NCBI GenBank assembly: GCA_910575035.1
Contig: CAJTDL010000007.1
Location: 185,566-249,565, forward strand
Origin: Lachnospiraceae bacterium
Lineage (GTDB): Bacteria; Bacillota; Clostridia; Lachnospirales; Lachnospiraceae
Length of the DNA: 64,000 nucleotides
Direction of reading: 5' to 3'
In this document: one piece after another, positions 61,585 to 64,000 of the stretch
Numbering within the stretch: the first letter of the stretch is position 1
Layout: each line of letters starts with the position of its first letter
Made by a program: the position numbers and the translations under genes
The notes under the pieces: model-generated
What the model was told of the DNA's origin: nothing
Database searches by the model: none
The model's input: only the letters and a program-made list of their open reading frames with translations

Positions 61585-61698
61585 ATGAAAAAGAGAAAGC
61601 ATAAGAAACATAAGATTCATATTTCTCTTATGGAGTTGCTGACATTTGGCATATTCCTTCTGGCATTGCTTACATTCGTGTTTACGTTTTGTAAGTAA
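61585..61698 (+). CDS. Putative holin-like type I toxin
   Basis: A 37-residue peptide. A basic N-terminus (MKKRKHKKHKIH) precedes the hydrophobic segment SLMELLTFGIFLLALLTFVF and ends FCK. The pattern S-x-E-L-L-x-F-G-x-F-x-x-A-L-L-T-F is that of the putative holin-like toxins (Hol_Tox, TxpA-related) of Firmicutes. GGGGGTGATG precedes the ATG, with a long 5' leader of about 60 bases. Membrane insertion would depolarise the cell. A convergent antisense RNA gene overlaps the 3' end, so this is a type I toxin-antitoxin module. Confidence 0.82.
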   Translation: MKKRKHKKHKIHISLMELLTFGIFLLALLTFVFTFCK

Positions 61699-61709
61699 TC
61701 ATACATAGC

Positions 61710-61799
61710 AAAAGCCACCCTGATACTTTGGCTAGTGAAGGGTGGCATTGCTATCTTCATATACGGTCAACCCCTTGTGGGCGGTTGCTTTTTCTTTGC
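61710..61799 (-). ncRNA. Antisense antitoxin RNA, RatA-like
   Basis: Minus-strand promoter TTGCAA (61829-61834), 17 bp, TATATT (61806-61811) gives a start near 61799. The RNA would run over the 3' end of the toxin mRNA to a stem (GCCACCC with GGGTGGC, 61714-61746) followed by TTTT. Its 5' end (GCAACCGCCC..GGGGTTGACC) also resembles the 5' leader of the toxin mRNA. Confidence 0.68.
61768..61795 (+). terminator. Terminator of the toxin mRNA
   Basis: CAACC pairs with GGTTG around an inner CC..GG stem (CTTGTGGG region), followed by CTTTTTCTTT. Confidence 0.65.
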
Positions 61800-61834
61800 G
61801 TCTATAATATAGCATATTTACGGTTTGATTGCAA

Positions 61835-62154
61835 GTGCCTTTTTAATATGTTCATATGTCTGGCATTATCCCATTAAAACGCATTCAAGTGTATAGCTAA
61901 TAATCTGTACCCATGAATTAATAAACAGAGAAATAACTGATAAGGAAAACCATTCTGTATTTGAAACAATCAAAACAATAAACGAAAAATAATTTAATAA
62001 ATCAAGAAAGAGGTTGCAAACTAATGAACACAATCGGCAGAGATTTTCTTAATTAATCATAGATTTACAGAGAAAAATTTGATACTGTTATTATGAACAT
62101 TTTTTTGGATGAAATTAATGATTGTCTTGTTAAAGATTATGGTAATGGACTGAT
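61835..62154. other. Non-coding mosaic stretch
   Basis: No intact gene. A short frame at about 62093 (MNIFLDEINDCLVKDYGNG) looks like a piece of a gene that joins the inverted nuclease fragment at 62160. Stop codons are frequent. Confidence 0.4.
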
Positions 62155-62159
62155 TCAGT

Positions 62160-62400
62160 TTGAATTTGAATTGAGCGATTTTGGGTATTCCTCAAAAATC
62201 TGTGCCACCTGTGTCATCTCAATCGCCCTCCTTATTCTGCTTGCCGTTTCCCGGTCAACGAGTTTGTCTGTGAATGCCAGTATGCCTGCTAAGGCGAAGA
62301 GCTGCTGCCCCCTGTCTTGGATTTTTATCGGCAGATCAAGCCCATATACATGGAATGACTTCCCCCTGAAGTTCTCTGCCAGCATCTTGCTGATATAGGC
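62160..62400 (-). pseudogene. Inverted fragment of another Rpn-type gene
   Basis: The minus strand codes for FRGKSFHVYGLDLPIKIQDRGQ, then FALAGILAFTDKLVDRETASRIRRAIEMTQVAQIFEE, which resembles the C-terminal half of Rpn/PD-(D/E)XK transposase-like proteins, a different subgroup from the repeated module. Both ends run into unrelated sequence. Confidence 0.4.
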
Positions 62401-62458
62401 AAGGCACCAACTTATAATTCCAAGCTGTATGCAACGTGCCAATATATGATACATAAGC

Positions 62459-62751
62459 AGAATTTTATAGAAAATGGGCGCGCCACCTATGTTGTAAATT
62501 TCTAAAGATGTGTTATAATTCAATTAAGCAAAGGAGTTGTTATGGAAGATACGAAAATACAATGGCATCCAGGATTTGTCGCTGCTATGAACTTGGAGTT
62601 TAAGGAAAACAGGGATGACCTGATATTTGAGAAAGAATATAACCTGAATACAAAGCCGCTGGAAACCGATCTGCTGATTATCAAAAAAATCTGGCTGCCC
62701 GACTGGTAAACGAAATCGGAAAGTTCTTCCGGGGGCATAATATCATGGAAT
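62459..62751 (+). pseudogene. Third, truncated copy of the Rpn module
   Basis: From AGAATTTTATAG it follows the promoter and the first 70 codons of the repeated Rpn gene (ATG at 62541). One A is missing in the poly-A run near 62685, which breaks the frame. At TATCATGGAAT the similarity ends and the YARHG gene begins. Confidence 0.9.
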
Positions 62752-62752
62752 T

Positions 62753-63417
62753 ATGACGACCCCATCAATGCAGACTACTTATACGATGATTCTGACATGA
62801 AAGAAGCCTGCGCAGAACTGACAGAATCCATCTATAAAAACTCAAGGATTTATTCCCTGCCAGAAAAAGCAGAAATGCTTTCTGATACAGAGACTGTTGT
62901 CGCCATAGATTTTGCGGCAAAAAATTTTGCAGAAGCCGATAATTCTCTATCAGATGACATTAAGAGTTATCTGGAAAATGTCGTCATTGAAAAACTTATG
63001 GACAATTCCAATTTTATAAGGAAAATGATGGTAAAAAAGGTAGTGAAAGAAGTTGTCATTGATTATGCAAAAGACTCCAAGAGCAAGTACGAGGAAGCAG
63101 TAGATGTAATGCCAATAGGGAGAAATACATACTATTTGACAAAGGAGAAGGGAAAATGGCTTATAAATAAAATAGAAGTAGAGGATTTGCCTAATCAAGA
63201 ATATGACGAAGAGCCTGAAGGAGAAGGCCACTATGAGGATGGAGATGAAGAAGCATCGGAAAGTATGGAGGACGAATTAGAGGATGTCTATTATGAGGAC
63301 GAAATAACTGCACAGTATATCTTGCTGCAAAACAGTAAGGAATATCTGTCAGAGGATGACGTGGAAATTTTATCCGAAGAGGAATGCCGTATTGCAAGAA
63401 ATGAGATATTAGCGTAA
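62753..63417 (+). CDS. 5'-truncated YARHG-domain protein
   Basis: From an ATG at 62797 the frame gives 206 residues; the frame is already open from the junction at about 62752 (NYDDPINADYLYDDSD), so the gene has lost its beginning. Contents: helical NTF2-like part (MLSDTETVVAIDFAAKNFAEADNS, EEAVDVMPIGRNTYYLTKEKG), an acidic linker (about 128-165, Glu/Asp/Gly), and a YARHG-like end (EITAQYILLQNSKEYLSEDD, VEILSEEECRIARNEILA), where the usual final YARHG is cut short. It was probably a secreted lipoprotein-type protein. No start codon with a good ribosome site is seen. Confidence 0.6.
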
Positions 63418-63741
63418 TCATAATGCAGGTAGTGGTATTTGACCATCGGATCAATAGATTTAGTGTGCTGTGTGAAAAAAGGAGGGAAACTGCGTTTATG
63501 CAGCCAATCCGATTTGGGGCTTGCCAGGGATTTTATAGAACTTTTGGCAAAAAGGAATCAGTATAGCAAACAGGGGGACAACCAGTTCCACGGCCTTGGC
63601 CATAAGAGCGTCCGTGAGGAGACATAGACTTTTCATGCGATTGTGGCTGATGTGGAGGGGGATGCGGAAAATCCATACATTTTTAAGGCCCTTCCAGAAG
63701 CCTCGGTTCTTTCTGAACTTTGGGTATAAGCTATAAGATAT
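63418..63741. other. Stretch without a recognisable gene
   Basis: Short frames exist (for example one ending LSELWV near 63730 on the plus strand), but none has a ribosome site or a recognised domain. It is probably decayed DNA between mobile elements. Confidence 0.4.
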
Positions 63742-63772
63742 TAGCTGGTGCCATACTGGCACCAGCTTGTTT
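63742..63772. terminator. Hairpin at the end of the ISL3 gene
   Basis: AGCTGGTGCC pairs exactly with GGCACCAGCT around ATACT, followed on the plus strand by TGTTTTAT. Confidence 0.6.
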
Positions 63773-64000
63773 TATAATAATGCAGTGAGAGAGAAATCTT
63801 GACCTTTGGATAAAAATGCTAACTTACATTTTTTTTCGAGATTGACTAATCCGCTCCTGCCGTATACAATACGTTTGGGGACTTTGAATTTGTTGTTATT
63901 TCCTTCAACAAATCCAGAGCTTACTGATAAGGATATCGCATTCTTGACCGGAGTGATATCCTTTTTTATTCCATTGCAAAATGGTTCTATTCCGCTTGTC
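63772..64000 (-). CDS. ISL3-family transposase, C-terminal part, cut by the window edge
   Basis: The minus strand codes for 75 residues up to a TAA at 63772-63774: TSGIEPFCNGIKKDITPVK, NAISLSVSSGFVEGNNNKFK, VPKRIVYGRSGLVNLEKKCKLAF. This is the conserved end of DDE transposases of the ISL3 group (FVEG-N-N-K-x-K and K-R-x-x-Y-G-R), with the catalytic Glu in VEGNNN. The rest lies outside the window, so completeness cannot be judged. Confidence 0.8.
   Translation of the reverse strand, partial: TSGIEPFCNGIKKDITPVKNAISLSVSSGFVEGNNNKFKVPKRIVYGRSGLVNLEKKCKLAFLSKGQDFSLTALL

Noticed and set aside
62093..62398. Plus-strand frame of 101 codons
   Set aside because: Its second half is the mirror of the minus-strand nuclease fragment; only the first 25 codons could be a remnant of a gene.

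Overview
The window looks like a chromosomal segment of a Gram-positive anaerobe of the Clostridia, most likely Lachnospiraceae. The supporting signs are strong AGGAGG ribosome binding sites, a Tyr T-box, an L10 leader, a GlcT-type antiterminator with its RNA target, a CwlC-like sporulation amidase, a multi-domain secreted GH43 enzyme, and Rpn-type PD-(D/E)XK nuclease genes. Genus cannot be fixed from sequence alone.

Layout. Positions 1-4.6 kb hold a ParA/CpaE-like ATPase with an altered P-loop, a spore-type amidase, fabH behind a FabT-like box, and hflX. From 4.8-16.6 kb there is an arabinose-type module: a secreted GH43 arabinofuranosidase-like enzyme, a YtfQRT-YjfF furanose ABC transporter and a divergent AraR-type repressor. 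From 16.6-22.1 kb come a YesN-type response regulator, a small alarmone synthetase, a MocR regulator and a DUF1015 protein. From 22.4-26.4 kb is the rpmG-secE-nusG-rplK-rplA and rplJ-rplL cluster on the minus strand, with a 77-bp tandem duplication between rplK and rplA and no rpoB after rplL. From 26.5-34.1 kb are an orphan OmpR-type regulator, AIM24 and TerD proteins, a broken Rpn gene, an AbiEi-like protein, and a secretion/surface operon with two different signal peptidases. From 34.4-42.1 kb are an orphan vsr, a Na/Pi symporter, an AI-2E family transporter, and a GlcT-PtsG pair with a visible antiterminator/terminator leader. From 42.6-50.4 kb are T-box-tyrS and an RpiR-controlled fructose-type PTS operon (EIIABC, RpiA-like, Gfo/Idh/MocA, PfkB) with repeated putative RpiR operators.

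From 50.8 kb to the right end the DNA is accessory and mosaic. A 1.6-kb module (Rpn nuclease plus a divergent XRE regulator) occurs twice as direct repeats and once more as a fragment. Between the two copies lies a five-gene plus-strand cassette: a WYL regulator, a 580-residue protein with an HNH-like motif and membrane segments, a small membrane protein, a tail-anchored protein and a CbbX/SpoVK-type AAA+ ATPase. It is followed by a frameshifted IS91-like element. Two of the cassette proteins share a ~40-residue C-terminal tail, which suggests a common docking or recognition element. This cassette is the best candidate for an undescribed system, possibly anti-phage defence; that role is inferred only from architecture and neighbourhood. 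Further right are a type I toxin-antitoxin locus (holin-like toxin with convergent antisense RNA), transposase and nuclease remnants, a truncated YARHG-domain gene and the 3' end of an ISL3 transposase.

Two families of short inverted-repeat elements are scattered through intergenic spaces of the whole window.
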